DNA from: Actinomycetaceae bacterium
GTDB taxonomy: Bacteria > Actinomycetota > Actinomycetes > Actinomycetales > Actinomycetaceae
Assembly (NCBI GenBank): GCA_030532515.1
Contig: JAUNKY010000017.1
Coordinates: 1 to 37,342 of the forward strand
Direction of reading: 5' to 3'
DNA: 37,342 nt
Shown: positions 1 through 7,907 of the stretch, one piece after another
Position numbering within the stretch: position 1 is the first letter of the stretch
Layout: each line of letters begins with the position of its first letter
The notes under the pieces: generated by a model
Told to the model about the DNA's origin: nothing
The model's database searches: none
The model's input: only the letters and a program-made list of their open reading frames with translations
Made by a program: the position numbers and the translations under genes

Positions 1-336
1 CCAGCAAGTGAACCTGGACCAAGCTACCAAGCTGACCCTGTGTATCAGCCCGAACCGGCTTACCAGCCGGAACCTACTTACCAGGTTGAACCGAGCTACC
101 AACCAGAACCCAGCTACAGTGCCCAAGAATATGGGACCGGAGCTGCTGAACCAACGGTAACCGCTTCTATTTCCAGGGCGGCAACTGCCCCGGCAGTTGA
201 ACCCGAATGGGATGATGAAACGCAGGGAGCAAGTCTCTCAGACGATGATGCGGGTCAGGGCGTAGAAGTCGGAATCCCCGTAGTTCAGAAGATTTTCGGT
301 GCAGTTGTCATCAATGAACTTAGGGAAGGCGAATAA
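1..336 (+). CDS. dnaX: DNA polymerase III subunit gamma/tau, C-terminal tail (5' end outside window)
   Basis: The frame is open from base 1 to a TAA at 334-336, so only the last 111 codons are visible. The tail is Pro/Glu/Tyr-rich with a six-residue periodicity (YQPEP-type units, roughly residues 8-40 of the visible part), as expected of the low-complexity linker in actinobacterial tau. It ends in a short ordered segment ([15 protein letters not shown]) like the DnaX C-terminus. The stop overlaps the recR start by one base (TAATG), implying translational coupling. dnaX next to recR is a common bacterial order; the small ybaB gene often found between them is absent here. The ATPase domain is not in view, so the identification rests on the tail and its position. 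Another proline-rich protein is possible. Confidence 0.6.
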   Translation, partial: PASEPGPSYQADPVYQPEPAYQPEPTYQVEPSYQPEPSYSAQEYGTGAAEPTVTASISRAATAPAVEPEWDDETQGASLSDDDAGQGVEVGIPVVQKIFGAVVINELREGE

Positions 337-929
337 TGTACGAAGGTGCAGTACAAGACCTGATTGACGAACTGGGAGCTCTACCAGGCGTAGGTCCAAA
401 ATCTGCATTACGCATCGCATTCCACATCCTGGGGGCAGATCCTGCTGACGTGATGCGACTGGCAAACGCCCTAAAAGCAGTTAAAGAAAAAGTGCGCTTT
501 TGTGAATCATGCGGAAATATCGCTGAAACTGAAAAGTGTCGCATCTGCGCAGATCCGCGTCGCGACCAAAGCCTAATCTGCGTCGTTGAAGAAGCCAAAG
601 ACATCGAAGTGATTGAGCGAACTGGCTCATATCGCGGGCTCTACCATGTCTTGGGGGGAGCGATCGATCCAATGAAAGGTATTGGCCCCGACCAACTACG
701 GATGCGGCAACTATTTGGACGCCTTACCGGCGTAAAAGAAGTTATTATCGCCACCGATCCAAATATTGAAGGCGAAGCAACTGCCAGCTACTTAGCGCGC
801 ACCCTAGAAACCATTGCCGTACCGGCTTCTCGCCTGGCTTTAGGGCTTCCCGTCGGGGGAGATTTAGAGTATGCGGATGAAATCACACTGGGTAGAGCTT
901 TCGAAGGGCGCCGTCTTATCGGGCAGTAA
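336..929 (+). CDS. recR: recombination mediator protein RecR
   Basis: RecR works with RecF and RecO to load RecA on gapped DNA during recombinational repair in the cytoplasm. The 197-residue length is normal for the family. An N-terminal helix-hairpin-helix region ([16 protein letters not shown], about residues 13-28) is followed by a four-cysteine zinc finger (C56, C59, C68, C71) and a Toprim domain from about residue 79 ([18 protein letters not shown]). The C-terminal part carries the expected [20 protein letters not shown] signature. The ATG overlaps the upstream dnaX stop codon, so the two are probably co-translated. No truncation or anomaly is seen. Confidence 0.97.
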   Translation: MYEGAVQDLIDELGALPGVGPKSALRIAFHILGADPADVMRLANALKAVKEKVRFCESCGNIAETEKCRICADPRRDQSLICVVEEAKDIEVIERTGSYRGLYHVLGGAIDPMKGIGPDQLRMRQLFGRLTGVKEVIIATDPNIEGEATASYLARTLETIAVPASRLALGLPVGGDLEYADEITLGRAFEGRRLIGQ

Positions 930-986
930 AAGCAAAACTAGACTAAACTAAACTTATACAATCACTACTATCCATAAAGGAAAACA

Positions 987-1355
987 ATGGCAACTGTAGA
1001 TTTTACTTACGAATCCTTCGGTGAAACCGTTGAAAAGGAAGGCATCGTACTGGTTGACTTCTGGGCAGCTTGGTGTGGCCCATGCCGTATGTTCGGCCCA
1101 ATCTTCGAAGCAGCTTCCGAACGTCACCCTGACGTAGTCTTCGGCAAGGTAGACACCGAAGCTGAACAGCAGATGGCCGCAGCTGCACAGATTCAGTCCA
1201 TCCCAACCCTGATGGCATTCCGCGACGGCATTGCCCTGTTCCGCCACTCTGGCGTACTGCAAGGCGGCGACCTGGACGACCTGATCACGCAGATCAAGGC
1301 ACTGGACATGGACCAGGTACGCAAGGAAATTGCTGAAGGCGAAGCAGCTGAATAA
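987..1355 (+). CDS. trxA: thioredoxin
   Basis: A thioredoxin-fold disulfide reductase of the cytoplasm that reduces protein disulfides with electrons from thioredoxin reductase. The active site WCGPC is present (C30 and C33), preceded by the usual LVDFWA strand and followed by the cis-proline loop SIPT near residue 74. At 122 residues it is about 15 longer than E. coli Trx; the extra length is an acidic C-terminal tail (QVRKEIAEGEAAE). The start is supported by an AAAGGAAA ribosome-binding site just upstream. It stands alone, 57 bp after recR, and ends at a strong terminator hairpin. It is the common 'small Trx' type, with no signal peptide. Confidence 0.95.
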   Translation: MATVDFTYESFGETVEKEGIVLVDFWAAWCGPCRMFGPIFEAASERHPDVVFGKVDTEAEQQMAAAAQIQSIPTLMAFRDGIALFRHSGVLQGGDLDDLITQIKALDMDQVRKEIAEGEAAE

Positions 1356-1370
1356 TCTGTAAACGCTACA

Positions 1371-1414
1371 AAAACTTATGGGGGGCAGTTCACGAACTGC
1401 CCCCCATAAGTTTT
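1371..1414. terminator. perfect 20-bp hairpin terminator between convergent genes
   Basis: Bases 1371-1390 are the exact reverse complement of 1395-1414, with a four-base loop CACG. The stem begins with AAAA and ends with TTTT, so either strand gives a G/C-rich stem with a short U run. It lies between thioredoxin (rightward) and the TetR gene (leftward), so it probably works in both directions. Confidence 0.85.
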
Positions 1415-1464
1415 ACCAGCTGATTTGTTTGCTTTGTCAGCTTCCGCAACGATGTGGGAGTTGG

Positions 1465-1490
1465 CGTTCCCGCATTAGAAAGCGGGAACG
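1465..1490. repeat. 9-bp inverted repeat in the trxA/tetR gap
   Basis: CGTTCCCGC (1465-1473) and GCGGGAACG (1482-1490) form a perfect 9-bp stem with an 8-base loop. It sits downstream of the leftward TetR gene. No clear T run follows on either strand, so it may be a second, weaker terminator or a remnant. The rest of 1415-1564 shows nothing else. Confidence 0.35.
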
Positions 1491-1564
1491 AAACCGGTTT
1501 TAAAGAATCTAGAGGTTACCGAGCGCCCTCGGAAAATGCCACCAAACCCAGTAGAAAACTAAAC

Positions 1565-2284
1565 TTACGAAACGTGCACAGGGCAACGCAGGTAAGTAGT
1601 ATCCCCCGAACTGGTCTCAGCGGCTGGATCAGCGTCCTCGTCAGAAAAGATAAACTTCAGCTCAGCCACCCGCGGATCAATATTGCGCAATGCCTGCTCG
1701 TTCGCTCCCAAAGCCCGCAAAATAAAAGCCTCAGTTTCCCCAATAACCCTAGCCTTTTGCATCGGCTGGTGCGGAACAACCTGCCCGGAAATGCAAGCCT
1801 GAATTAAAGAGTTAGTCTGCGGAGAAGGGGGCTGAATCTCACCCGCATGATGCGCCAACTGCAACAAATGCGTCAAGATGTGATCCAAAATCCGCGCATG
1901 CTCGCGCAGTTTTGAAGTATCCCGACCAGCTGCCAAAGACCGCAGATTCAAGCCTTCACCCAAATGGTAATGATGTTTCAACTCCAACTGCGAACGAATG
2001 TAAATCCGTAGCTTCTGCAAAGGGTCATCCACAACCTCTAACGCCTCTGACAGAATCTTCGTAAACTGCTGGGTAGTGGCGCTCATCAGCTCAAGAAGCA
2101 GAGTTTCCTTATCCGCAAAATGGTTATAAACCGCGGTGCGACCAACGCCAGCGCGTCTAGAAATCTGCGCCATAGTGATAGTTTCGAAGCTCTGTTCTTT
2201 CAAGAGATTCGAAAGCGCAGTGAAAAGCGCTTGGCGAGTTAGTTCGCGGTGTTCATCAATGGTTACACCAACAATTTTAGGCAT
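1565..2284 (-). CDS. TetR/AcrR family transcriptional regulator
   Basis: A DNA-binding repressor of the TetR family. The N-terminal helix-turn-helix is clear: ITMAQISRRAGVGRTAVYNHFADKETLL, about residues 36-63. The long C-terminal ligand domain is divergent, as usual, and gives no hint of the ligand. The chosen start is the ATG at 2284 (MPKIVGVT...). The frame extends upstream to 2344, but that would overlap the nudix gene and skip the inverted repeat at 2291-2322. The gene follows nudix by about 31 bases in the same direction, so they may be co-transcribed. Autoregulation through the inverted repeat seven bases upstream of its start is likely. Target genes beyond itself are unknown; the nudix gene is a candidate. 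Confidence 0.85.
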   Translation of the reverse strand: MPKIVGVTIDEHRELTRQALFTALSNLLKEQSFETITMAQISRRAGVGRTAVYNHFADKETLLLELMSATTQQFTKILSEALEVVDDPLQKLRIYIRSQLELKHHYHLGEGLNLRSLAAGRDTSKLREHARILDHILTHLLQLAHHAGEIQPPSPQTNSLIQACISGQVVPHQPMQKARVIGETEAFILRALGANEQALRNIDPRVAELKFIFSDEDADPAAETSSGDTTYLRCPVHVS

Positions 2285-2290
2285 AGGGGT

Positions 2291-2322
2291 ATTATGACAC
2301 GTTGCCGACAAAATGTCATAAT
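2291..2322. promoter_or_regulatory. inverted-repeat operator upstream of the tetR-family gene
   Basis: ATTATGACA (2291-2299) and TGTCATAAT (2314-2322) are perfect 9-bp inverted arms separated by 14 bases. The right arm overlaps the nudix stop codon and the left arm ends seven bases before the TetR ATG. This is the expected place for an autoregulatory TetR site. The half-site TGTCAT recurs at 2803-2808, upstream of the nudix gene. Confidence 0.6.
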
Positions 2323-2792
2323 CTCTGGTGTTTGTTAACCCCACCCAAATCCTGCGTCTGCTGCGCTAAAAGCGCGAAAGCCTTTTGCATAATCGGAATA
2401 TTCGGCGCAAGCCAATCTAACTTCGCAGCCTCCGAAGCAACACACCAACGCAACTGCAAATGATCAGCTAACGCCTGCGGCGCCGCACTGCCGGTCCGCA
2501 ACGATGCTAACCACACGTACATTACCCGCCCTTGTAAAATAGGCCACGCGCCATCAGCAGTATCTGGATTCAAAACCGCCTGCTGCAACTCAATCTGGGC
2601 AGAGAGCTCTTCAGAAATCTCACGCACTAAAGCTTCTGCAAAGGTTTCCCCAGCTTCAGCCTTACCACCAGGCAACTCCCATTTCCCCCGCAAAGCAGCT
2701 GGGTAAGCTCGCTGCGCACAAAGGATAGTTGGTTCACTACAAGCCGGGTCGAAAATCGCGGCAGCCACCACTGGGCGTTTAGATTCAGTCAT
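2316..2792 (-). CDS. NUDIX hydrolase, MutT-like (possible 8-oxo-dGTP diphosphatase)
   Basis: A small Mg-dependent pyrophosphohydrolase. The Nudix box spans about residues 43-65 (GKAEAGE ... REISEEL), matching GX5EX7REUXEEXGU except that the late glycine is serine (S64). The preceding GKWELPGG is the MutT hallmark, and at 158 residues it has MutT length. The likely role is sanitising oxidised nucleotides, but substrate cannot be read from sequence. It is transcribed leftward, directly upstream of the TetR gene, with about 31 bp between stop and start. The ATG is at 2792. Upstream, the intergenic region is shared with the divergent tRNA-Gly promoter. Confidence 0.85.
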   Translation of the reverse strand: MTESKRPVVAAAIFDPACSEPTILCAQRAYPAALRGKWELPGGKAEAGETFAEALVREISEELSAQIELQQAVLNPDTADGAWPILQGRVMYVWLASLRTGSAAPQALADHLQLRWCVASEAAKLDWLAPNIPIMQKAFALLAQQTQDLGGVNKHQRL

Positions 2793-2809
2793 GCCACTAT
2801 TTTGTCATG

Positions 2810-2838
2810 TTGAAGCAGACACGTCAGCAGGGTATGAT
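2810..2838 (+). promoter_or_regulatory. sigma-70-type promoter for tRNA-Gly
   Basis: TTGAAG (2810-2815) and TATGAT (2833-2838) are separated by 17 bases and lie 25 bases upstream of the mature tRNA 5' end. Both spacing and position fit a housekeeping promoter. Confidence 0.6.
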
Positions 2839-2863
2839 TTATCTGTTGTGGTTATCCACTTCT

Positions 2864-2934
2864 GCGGGTGTAGTTCATCGGTAGAATGACAGCTTCCCAA
2901 GCTGTAGAGGCGGGTTCGATTCCCGTCACCCGCT
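2864..2934 (+). tRNA. tRNA-Gly (anticodon CCC)
   Basis: The 71-base cloverleaf folds cleanly. The acceptor stem is GCGGGTG / CACCCGC with discriminator T. The anticodon stem is ACAGC / GCTGT around the loop TTCCCAA, giving anticodon CCC (reads GGG). The T arm carries GGTTCGATTCC. The 3' CCA is not encoded. A promoter lies just upstream and a terminator just downstream, so it is a single-gene transcript. Confidence 0.95.
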
Positions 2935-2950
2935 CTAAAACACAGTAACA

Positions 2951-2983
2951 GTGCCCTCGGATTTGTTCCGAGGGCGCTTTTTT
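2951..2983 (+). terminator. Rho-independent terminator after tRNA-Gly
   Basis: A 10-bp stem (2951-2960 with 2968-2977, one G-U pair) with a 7-base loop is followed by six T residues at 2978-2983. It lies 16 bases after the tRNA. Confidence 0.9.
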
Positions 2984-3029
2984 AAACTTACTTCCCCCAA
3001 ATAGCTCTTTCACCGTTTAAACTAACGCT

Positions 3030-4469
3030 ATGGAAACGCACCCGCAAAATCTTGCTGAGCTGTCAGTTAGCGAAACCGTAGCCCTAATCCACTCTGGGGC
3101 TTTAACTGCCAGGCAAAGCGCTGAAGCCGCCCTCGAAAGAGCAAAAAATAACCCGTTTAACGCCTTCGAAGTGGTCACCGCCGAGCTGGCACGCACCCAA
3201 GCTAAGGCGCTGGACGCGCTCAGCGCCCAGGAACTGCGCCAGCTTCCCCTGGCAGGCGTCCCGGTAGCGATTAAAGCTGAAAATGCTATTGCCGGGCTTC
3301 CCACCACCTACGGAGGGCAGGCACAAACCACGGCGGCAACTGCCCACAGTGAAGTAGTCCGCAAACTAATTGCTGCGGGAGCGTTAATCATCGGCACCAC
3401 CCGCATGCCAGAGTTCGGACAGTTCCCCTTCACCGAATCACCGCATTGGGGGAGCGTCACCAACCCGGTAGCTCCCGGTAGAACCACCGGGGGAAGCTCC
3501 GGCGGATCCGCTGCAGTTGTTGCCGGAGGAATCGTGCCGGCTGCAGTGGGCGGCGACGGGGGCGGATCAATTCGCATTCCCGCAGCAGCTTGCGGGTTAG
3601 TAGGTTTAAAACCAGTCAGGGGACGCGTTTCCGCCGCCCCAGAAACCGACCTGTGGGGTGCGCTGGGGGTGATCGGCGTACTGACGCGCACAGTTGCCGA
3701 TACAGCACTGCTTTATGACGTTATTTCCGGGGCCACCAGCGGCGACCGCTACCGGGCTCCTGCATGGGAACAACCATTGCAAAGCGCCTATCAAAGCGAG
3801 AGTGGAAACCGTAAACTGCGGATCGGTTGGTGCGTCACTCCATTTTCTTTTCTGATCAAACTTGACCCCGAAGTAAAAGCCGTTTTAGAGAAGGTGAAAA
3901 CAAACCTGGAAGCGGCAGGCCACCAGGTAGTTGATATCGGGAGCTGGCCGGACGCACGCAGCAGTTTCTTCCCGCAGTTTTTTGCCGCCCTGGCTGCAGA
4001 AAGCCGCCGCGTCGAAAACCCCCAGAGGTTAGAAAAACGTACGCGGCAGAGCGTGCAGGTAGGCAAGTTGGTAAGTTCCAGACTATTAGCGAGGGCGGAA
4101 GCCAAAGGTGCTCAGTTAGCACAAAAGCTGCCGCGCAAGTACGCTGCTTATGACGTATTGATTAGTCCCACTCTAGCGTGCGTCCCCGGGGAAGAAGCTC
4201 CCCTGGGCAACTGCGGGGCGTTGACGGGATTACTGCGTTCTATTCCAATGGCGGCGTTTACGGGGCTGGCGAATGTGACTGGCGCTCCGGCAGTTAGTTT
4301 GCCCGCAGGACTGTCAGCAGACGGAGTCCCGATCGGGATGCAGGTAAGCGTTTTCGGGAAAGATGAAGCTGAGTTGATTAGGTTTGCGCGCCTCTGGGAG
4401 GACTTGCGCGCTGGCGTAGCTAACCGGGCGGAAACGAAACACCTGAATGAATCTGAACCTACAAGCTAA
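3030..4469 (+). CDS. amidase signature family hydrolase
   Basis: A Ser-cisSer-Lys amidase that hydrolyses an amide bond, substrate unknown. The catalytic set is visible: Lys82 in PVAIKAEN, cis-Ser156 in TTGGSSGGS, and nucleophile Ser180 in GDGGGSIRIPA. At 479 residues it has the usual length. It could be an aliphatic/aryl amidase; nothing indicates GatA, since gatC and gatB are not adjacent and the GatA-specific context is missing. No Shine-Dalgarno is visible before the ATG. A TAAACT (3018-3023) ends six bases upstream of it, which would place transcription start at the ATG, so the mRNA may be leaderless, as is common in actinobacteria. It is a single gene, between the tRNA terminator and a membrane protein. 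Confidence 0.85.
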   Translation: METHPQNLAELSVSETVALIHSGALTARQSAEAALERAKNNPFNAFEVVTAELARTQAKALDALSAQELRQLPLAGVPVAIKAENAIAGLPTTYGGQAQTTAATAHSEVVRKLIAAGALIIGTTRMPEFGQFPFTESPHWGSVTNPVAPGRTTGGSSGGSAAVVAGGIVPAAVGGDGGGSIRIPAAACGLVGLKPVRGRVSAAPETDLWGALGVIGVLTRTVADTALLYDVISGATSGDRYRAPAWEQPLQSAYQSESGNRKLRIGWCVTPFSFLIKLDPEVKAVLEKVKTNLEAAGHQVVDIGSWPDARSSFFPQFFAALAAESRRVENPQRLEKRTRQSVQVGKLVSSRLLARAEAKGAQLAQKLPRKYAAYDVLISPTLACVPGEEAPLGNCGALTGLLRSIPMAAFTGLANVTGAPAVSLPAGLSADGVPIGMQVSVFGKDEAELIRFARLWEDLRAGVANRAETKHLNESEPTS

Positions 4470-4607
4470 GACTATGCGCTACGCGCGCAGAGAAGATTTC
4501 TATGCGGCTGTTCAGAGTTTAGACAGCAAATAGCCGTAGCGTAAGGGAAGCATTAAGCTATTAAAAAATACTTTTTGCAGCTACTTTTATAAAGAGGTTA
4601 GGAAAAT

Positions 4608-5012
4608 ATGCTGAAGCGCCTCAAAGAAACTGACTGGGCGGACTATGTGCTGATGGCTCTATCGGCGGTAGTAGCTCTGGGTATCCTATTTTGGGTGCAA
4701 CAGACTAACGAACAAGTAGAAGCTGACAAACTAACTGTTCCAGACGTGCGCTGGATGACCATTGTCGAAGCAGAAGAGGTGCTTTCTAAGGCAGGCTTCC
4801 AAAAGTTTGAGTTCACGGCGCAAGGAACCGGTGACTTCTTGGGGGCAGAGTCCGGCTGGTACACTCGTAAACCGGCAACTTGGGTGATTGTGAAACAAGT
4901 TCCCGCCCCCGGTGAAAAAGCTTCTGTCTCAGGATCCAACCTGCACTTTTTTGCATATCAAGAAGGATCTACCGGGCTGGACCGGGCAAAGATTGCTGAA
5001 GGGAAAGAGTAG
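4608..5012 (+). CDS. membrane-anchored protein with a single PASTA-like domain
   Basis: A 134-residue protein with one transmembrane helix at about residues 13-30 (YVLMALSAVVALGILFWV), then an extracytoplasmic PASTA-like fold. This begins VPDVRWMTIVEAEEVLSKAGF (about residues 45-65) and ends VIVKQVPAPGEKASVSGSNLHFF, the typical PASTA pattern (VPDV...A...L...G...V..Q.P..G). PASTA domains bind peptidoglycan fragments or beta-lactams in PknB kinases and PBPs. Here there is no kinase or transpeptidase part, so its role is unclear and it may act as a cell-wall sensor or anchor. The ATG has an AGGA-type ribosome-binding site at about 4599-4603. Confidence 0.65.
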   Translation: MLKRLKETDWADYVLMALSAVVALGILFWVQQTNEQVEADKLTVPDVRWMTIVEAEEVLSKAGFQKFEFTAQGTGDFLGAESGWYTRKPATWVIVKQVPAPGEKASVSGSNLHFFAYQEGSTGLDRAKIAEGKE

Positions 5013-5139
5013 CGTCTGCTCTCTGGTAGTTTTCATAACTGTGACTTCAAAGTCATTAAGTCTTCATGGAAACACAGTAAAATAATTCCCAGCGCCAGTA
5101 AGCAGATGGCTTTAGATATAATCTGGTAGCGATACTACG

Positions 5140-5634
5140 ATGGGGAATACTGTGGAAGATAAAAAGATTAAGCTTTGGCGCTTTGCGATGATCTTGGCAA
5201 TGATAGCTATGATTGGTGGATCATCGGCGTGGATTTATTTTTCTGGTGGCAAGGCAATCTACCAAAGTTTTACCTCCATGACAGAGACAACTAACGCAGT
5301 TGTTACTGAAGCAAAAACTCATTACAACCATACCGGGCGTTCACGACACTATACCTGCAATTTGCAGTACGAGTTCACACTTGGTTGGAAAACCTACACT
5401 GGGCCTGTAGAGGGACCAAAATATAAGTTCGGATTCACCTGCCCCGAGCGGGGTGACTACGTGTCTATTAACTACAATAAAGACAATCCGCAGTTAAACA
5501 GCCCGGCTTTTTTCAACTACAACCCAATTAGAGTCGGGGGTGGTTTATTCCTATTAGTATCGTCAAGTTTCACCCTTTTCGTCTTAGTATTCCTTCCAAG
5601 GAAACTTTTCTCCCTCCGCAAAAAGAAGTCTTAA
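5140..5634 (+). CDS. DUF3592-like two-helix membrane protein
   Basis: A 164-residue protein of unknown function. One transmembrane helix lies near residues 13-33 and a second near 133-153, with a beta-rich region between (TTNAVVTEAKTHY ... YTCNLQYEFTLGWKTYTGP ... YVSINYNKDNPQLNSP). That arrangement, and the Y-NP motif (YNKDNP), resemble DUF3592 proteins. The ATG at 5140 has no evident ribosome-binding site. A GTG four codons later (5152) is preceded by GGGGA at a good distance and may be the true start. The neighbours do not suggest a job. Confidence 0.6.
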   Translation: MGNTVEDKKIKLWRFAMILAMIAMIGGSSAWIYFSGGKAIYQSFTSMTETTNAVVTEAKTHYNHTGRSRHYTCNLQYEFTLGWKTYTGPVEGPKYKFGFTCPERGDYVSINYNKDNPQLNSPAFFNYNPIRVGGGLFLLVSSSFTLFVLVFLPRKLFSLRKKKS

Positions 5635-5776
5635 CGGGCTTACCACCGGTTGGAATCCCTTTAACTGACCTTCAGCAGACTGCTATCCTATTCATAACTG
5701 GCAAATCTGACGAAGAGGACATGCGGGGAATATCCCAGCTGACACCTAAACTCATAGAACTTCGGGAAGAATAACT

Positions 5777-6385
5777 ATGCTATTAAGTGATCGCGATATT
5801 TTAGCCCATCTGGAAAATGGTCAGATCGGTTTGGATCCGTGGGATCCACAAATGATTCAGCCAGCCAGTATTGACGTGCGTTTAGACCGTTACTTCCGCC
5901 TTTTTAACAATCACAAGTATTCCGTGATTGACCCAGCCGCCGATCAGAGCGATTTGACTTCCTTAGTAGACACCGGCGATCGTCCGTTCGTACTTCACCC
6001 CGGTGAATTTGTTCTGGGGGCCACCTATGAAAAAGTCACTTTAGGTAACGGCATCGCCGCCCGTTTAGAAGGTAAATCCTCCTTAGGTCGCCTGGGATTG
6101 CTTACGCACTCGACCGCTGGTTTCATTGACCCCGGGTTCACCGGGCACGTCACCTTAGAACTTTCTAACACCGCTACTATGCCGATTTTGCTCTACCCAG
6201 GTATGAAGATTGGCCAGTTGTGCTTCTTCCAGCTGTCCTCTGACGCAGAAAACCCTTATGGTTCGGGGGCAATGGGCTCACGCTACCAAGGCCAGCGAGG
6301 GCCAACCGCTTCACGTTCCCACCTGAACTTCCACCGAGTTTACGTAGCGGAATCTGCTGACGGTAACTCTGTACAACGCCTGTGA
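5777..6385 (+). CDS. dcd: dCTP deaminase, probably the dUMP-forming (bifunctional) type
   Basis: Converts dCTP toward dUMP/dUTP for thymidylate synthesis. The protein is 202 residues. The conserved core is present: [10 protein letters not shown] (about 28-37), [10 protein letters not shown] (about 99-108, S102 and R105) and [19 protein letters not shown] with the catalytic Glu128. From memory it is very similar along its length to the Mycobacterium tuberculosis bifunctional dCTP deaminase/dUTPase, including the end (YQGQRGP), so the dUMP-forming activity is likely but inferred. A GGGAAGAA ribosome-binding site precedes the ATG. The next gene starts 25 bases after the stop and may be co-transcribed. 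Confidence 0.93.
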   Translation: MLLSDRDILAHLENGQIGLDPWDPQMIQPASIDVRLDRYFRLFNNHKYSVIDPAADQSDLTSLVDTGDRPFVLHPGEFVLGATYEKVTLGNGIAARLEGKSSLGRLGLLTHSTAGFIDPGFTGHVTLELSNTATMPILLYPGMKIGQLCFFQLSSDAENPYGSGAMGSRYQGQRGPTASRSHLNFHRVYVAESADGNSVQRL

Positions 6386-6410
6386 CAGCCGCTTTTTAAA
6401 GAAGTAGACT

Positions 6411-7754
6411 ATGCCTGAATCCGTTTCGAAGAAGACTACGCCTACCCAGCGGCAATCTATTGCTGAACGCTTAGCTGACTTGCAAGCGCAGCGGCAAGAA
6501 ACGCTTGAACAGCTGCGAGGCACCCAGTTTAGCAACCCGCCGGAAGAGTTTATTCAAGCCGGTGAAACCGCTGAAGAAACGATTACTTCAACGGTTTTAC
6601 ATGCCAGCTTATTTGGCGAACAGTTTTATGCAGACCCGGTCCTGACCGTCACTCAAGCAGGTGCTTTACAAGCTGCTGACGTGGTGGCAGCTGCAGAACT
6701 ATTCCAAGTTCGCTGGGAAGATGCGAAACCTTTTGATCCGCAGATTGCGGTAGAAAACCATCTGCTTTTGCTTGATACCGAAGTTGATCCGCGCGAGTTA
6801 GAAGCTTTAGCAGTTTCTATTTGGGAGCAGGCGCGCTGGGTTGGTCCCGGAGAGCTTTTCCTTTTCGAGGGCGCCAAACTGCGCGGCCCTTTCAAAATCG
6901 ACCCTTCAGATGCTGTAGCATTACAGATTCGCCCCGAATACCAGCAGATTTGGATTCTAGAGGTTACCCCAGAACGTGCTTTAGCTGGTCCGGTAATCCC
7001 CGGGGTCGTTAATATTTGGGAAGCTCATTTTGGAAACCTCCAGCCTGCCGGAGCGGAGCTGGGAGCTTTGAACGCCGTATTGCGAATGGCTAAAAGGCTT
7101 GCCGGGGCAGTACGCGTTGCTACAGAAGTTAATCCTGGCCAAGTGCAGCTACCTCTTGAACCAGACCCGGAAAGTGCGGTGAACCTGCGGGTTTACGCCC
7201 CACGTTGGTTGGATGAAGCTGACTTGTCGGCACTTTTGAAAGGTTATTTCCCGGATTTAGTTTTGACCAGCGCCCTCGGGAATGAAACTGGGGTAGCGCC
7301 TTTGCTGGCGACTCGTGAAGAACTGGAATTGGCGAAAGAAATCCCTGAAGACGAAGTTGAATCGATTGCGGATATTACTGAGTCGGCTGACGCAAAGGCA
7401 CACCAGGGGTTATTGGATTACCAGCCGTACGCAATGCGGGCTTCGGCAGGTAACCGTTCGCAGGTAGAAGTAGCTGTTGCCAAGGTGAATCAATATCTGC
7501 CGATGGCTGTGCGACATCAGCCGTGGCCGGGAGGAACCGCCGTAGAATACACAATCACGTGGATTCCCGAAGGGCAGGGCCCCTACAGTAGTTTCACCGC
7601 GCAATCGGGAACAGATACTGGTTTAGGAATGAGCCGTTCGCTACGTTTGGAACGCTCGCGGGTGCGCGCTGAAGTCGATAAGATTGCGCTGCTCTTAGCA
7701 AAGACAACTTCCGGAGTCATCCTTGACGAGGACGGTTTCCTAATCGCTGAATAA
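6411..7754 (+). CDS. hypothetical protein, 447 aa
   Basis: I do not recognise this protein. It is acidic, has no signal peptide or transmembrane helix, and begins with a charged segment likely to be a coiled coil (IAERLADLQAQRQETLEQLRG, residues about 17-37). The rest is mixed alpha/beta. An apparent central domain (about 95-235) contains VENHLLLLDTEVDPRELEALAVSIWEQARWVGPGELFLF. A hinge rich in Glu/Asp (about 305-330) leads to a C-terminal domain with YTITWIPEGQGPYSSF. It follows dcd by 25 bases and ends at the palindromic repeat patch. It is a soluble, probably cytoplasmic protein. Codon use matches its neighbours, so it looks vertically inherited. Confidence 0.75.
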   Translation: MPESVSKKTTPTQRQSIAERLADLQAQRQETLEQLRGTQFSNPPEEFIQAGETAEETITSTVLHASLFGEQFYADPVLTVTQAGALQAADVVAAAELFQVRWEDAKPFDPQIAVENHLLLLDTEVDPRELEALAVSIWEQARWVGPGELFLFEGAKLRGPFKIDPSDAVALQIRPEYQQIWILEVTPERALAGPVIPGVVNIWEAHFGNLQPAGAELGALNAVLRMAKRLAGAVRVATEVNPGQVQLPLEPDPESAVNLRVYAPRWLDEADLSALLKGYFPDLVLTSALGNETGVAPLLATREELELAKEIPEDEVESIADITESADAKAHQGLLDYQPYAMRASAGNRSQVEVAVAKVNQYLPMAVRHQPWPGGTAVEYTITWIPEGQGPYSSFTAQSGTDTGLGMSRSLRLERSRVRAEVDKIALLLAKTTSGVILDEDGFLIAE

Positions 7755-7765
7755 GATTATTCCTC

Positions 7766-7907
7766 AATTCGCACGGGAAACGCGTTTCCCGTGCGAATTT
7801 GGAGGGTTTGGGCGCTCATTTCGCATACGAAAGCCGTTTCCCGTGCGAATTTGGAGGGTTTGGGTGCCCATTTCGCATACGAAAGCCGTTTCCCGTGCGA
7901 AATGAGC
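7766..7907. repeat. 34-bp perfect palindrome plus 52-bp tandem repeat between convergent genes
   Basis: Bases 7766-7782 and 7783-7799 form a perfect 34-bp palindrome centred on ACGCGT. The right half starts a 52-bp unit (CGTTTCCCGTGCGAATTTGG...) at 7783, repeated at 7835 with a few changes and begun a third time at 7887. The last partial copy turns into TGCGAAATGAGC (7896-7907), the exact inverse of 7814-7825. The array thus can fold into long nested hairpins. It fills the gap between the stops of the 447-aa gene and lacZ, ending on the lacZ stop codon. It probably works as a bidirectional terminator that has been duplicated. It is not a CRISPR. Confidence 0.85.

Noticed and set aside
1454-1807. 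Rightward 117-residue reading frame
   Set aside because: It lies mostly opposite the TetR gene, lacks a ribosome-binding site, and its composition is that of an antisense shadow.
2285-2344. Longer start for the TetR protein
   Set aside because: It would overlap the nudix gene and read through the operator; the ATG at 2284 fits the family's N-terminus.
7783-7907. Possible CRISPR array
   Set aside because: Only two and a fraction units, almost no variable spacer, and the unit is derived from the adjoining palindrome; no cas genes are near.
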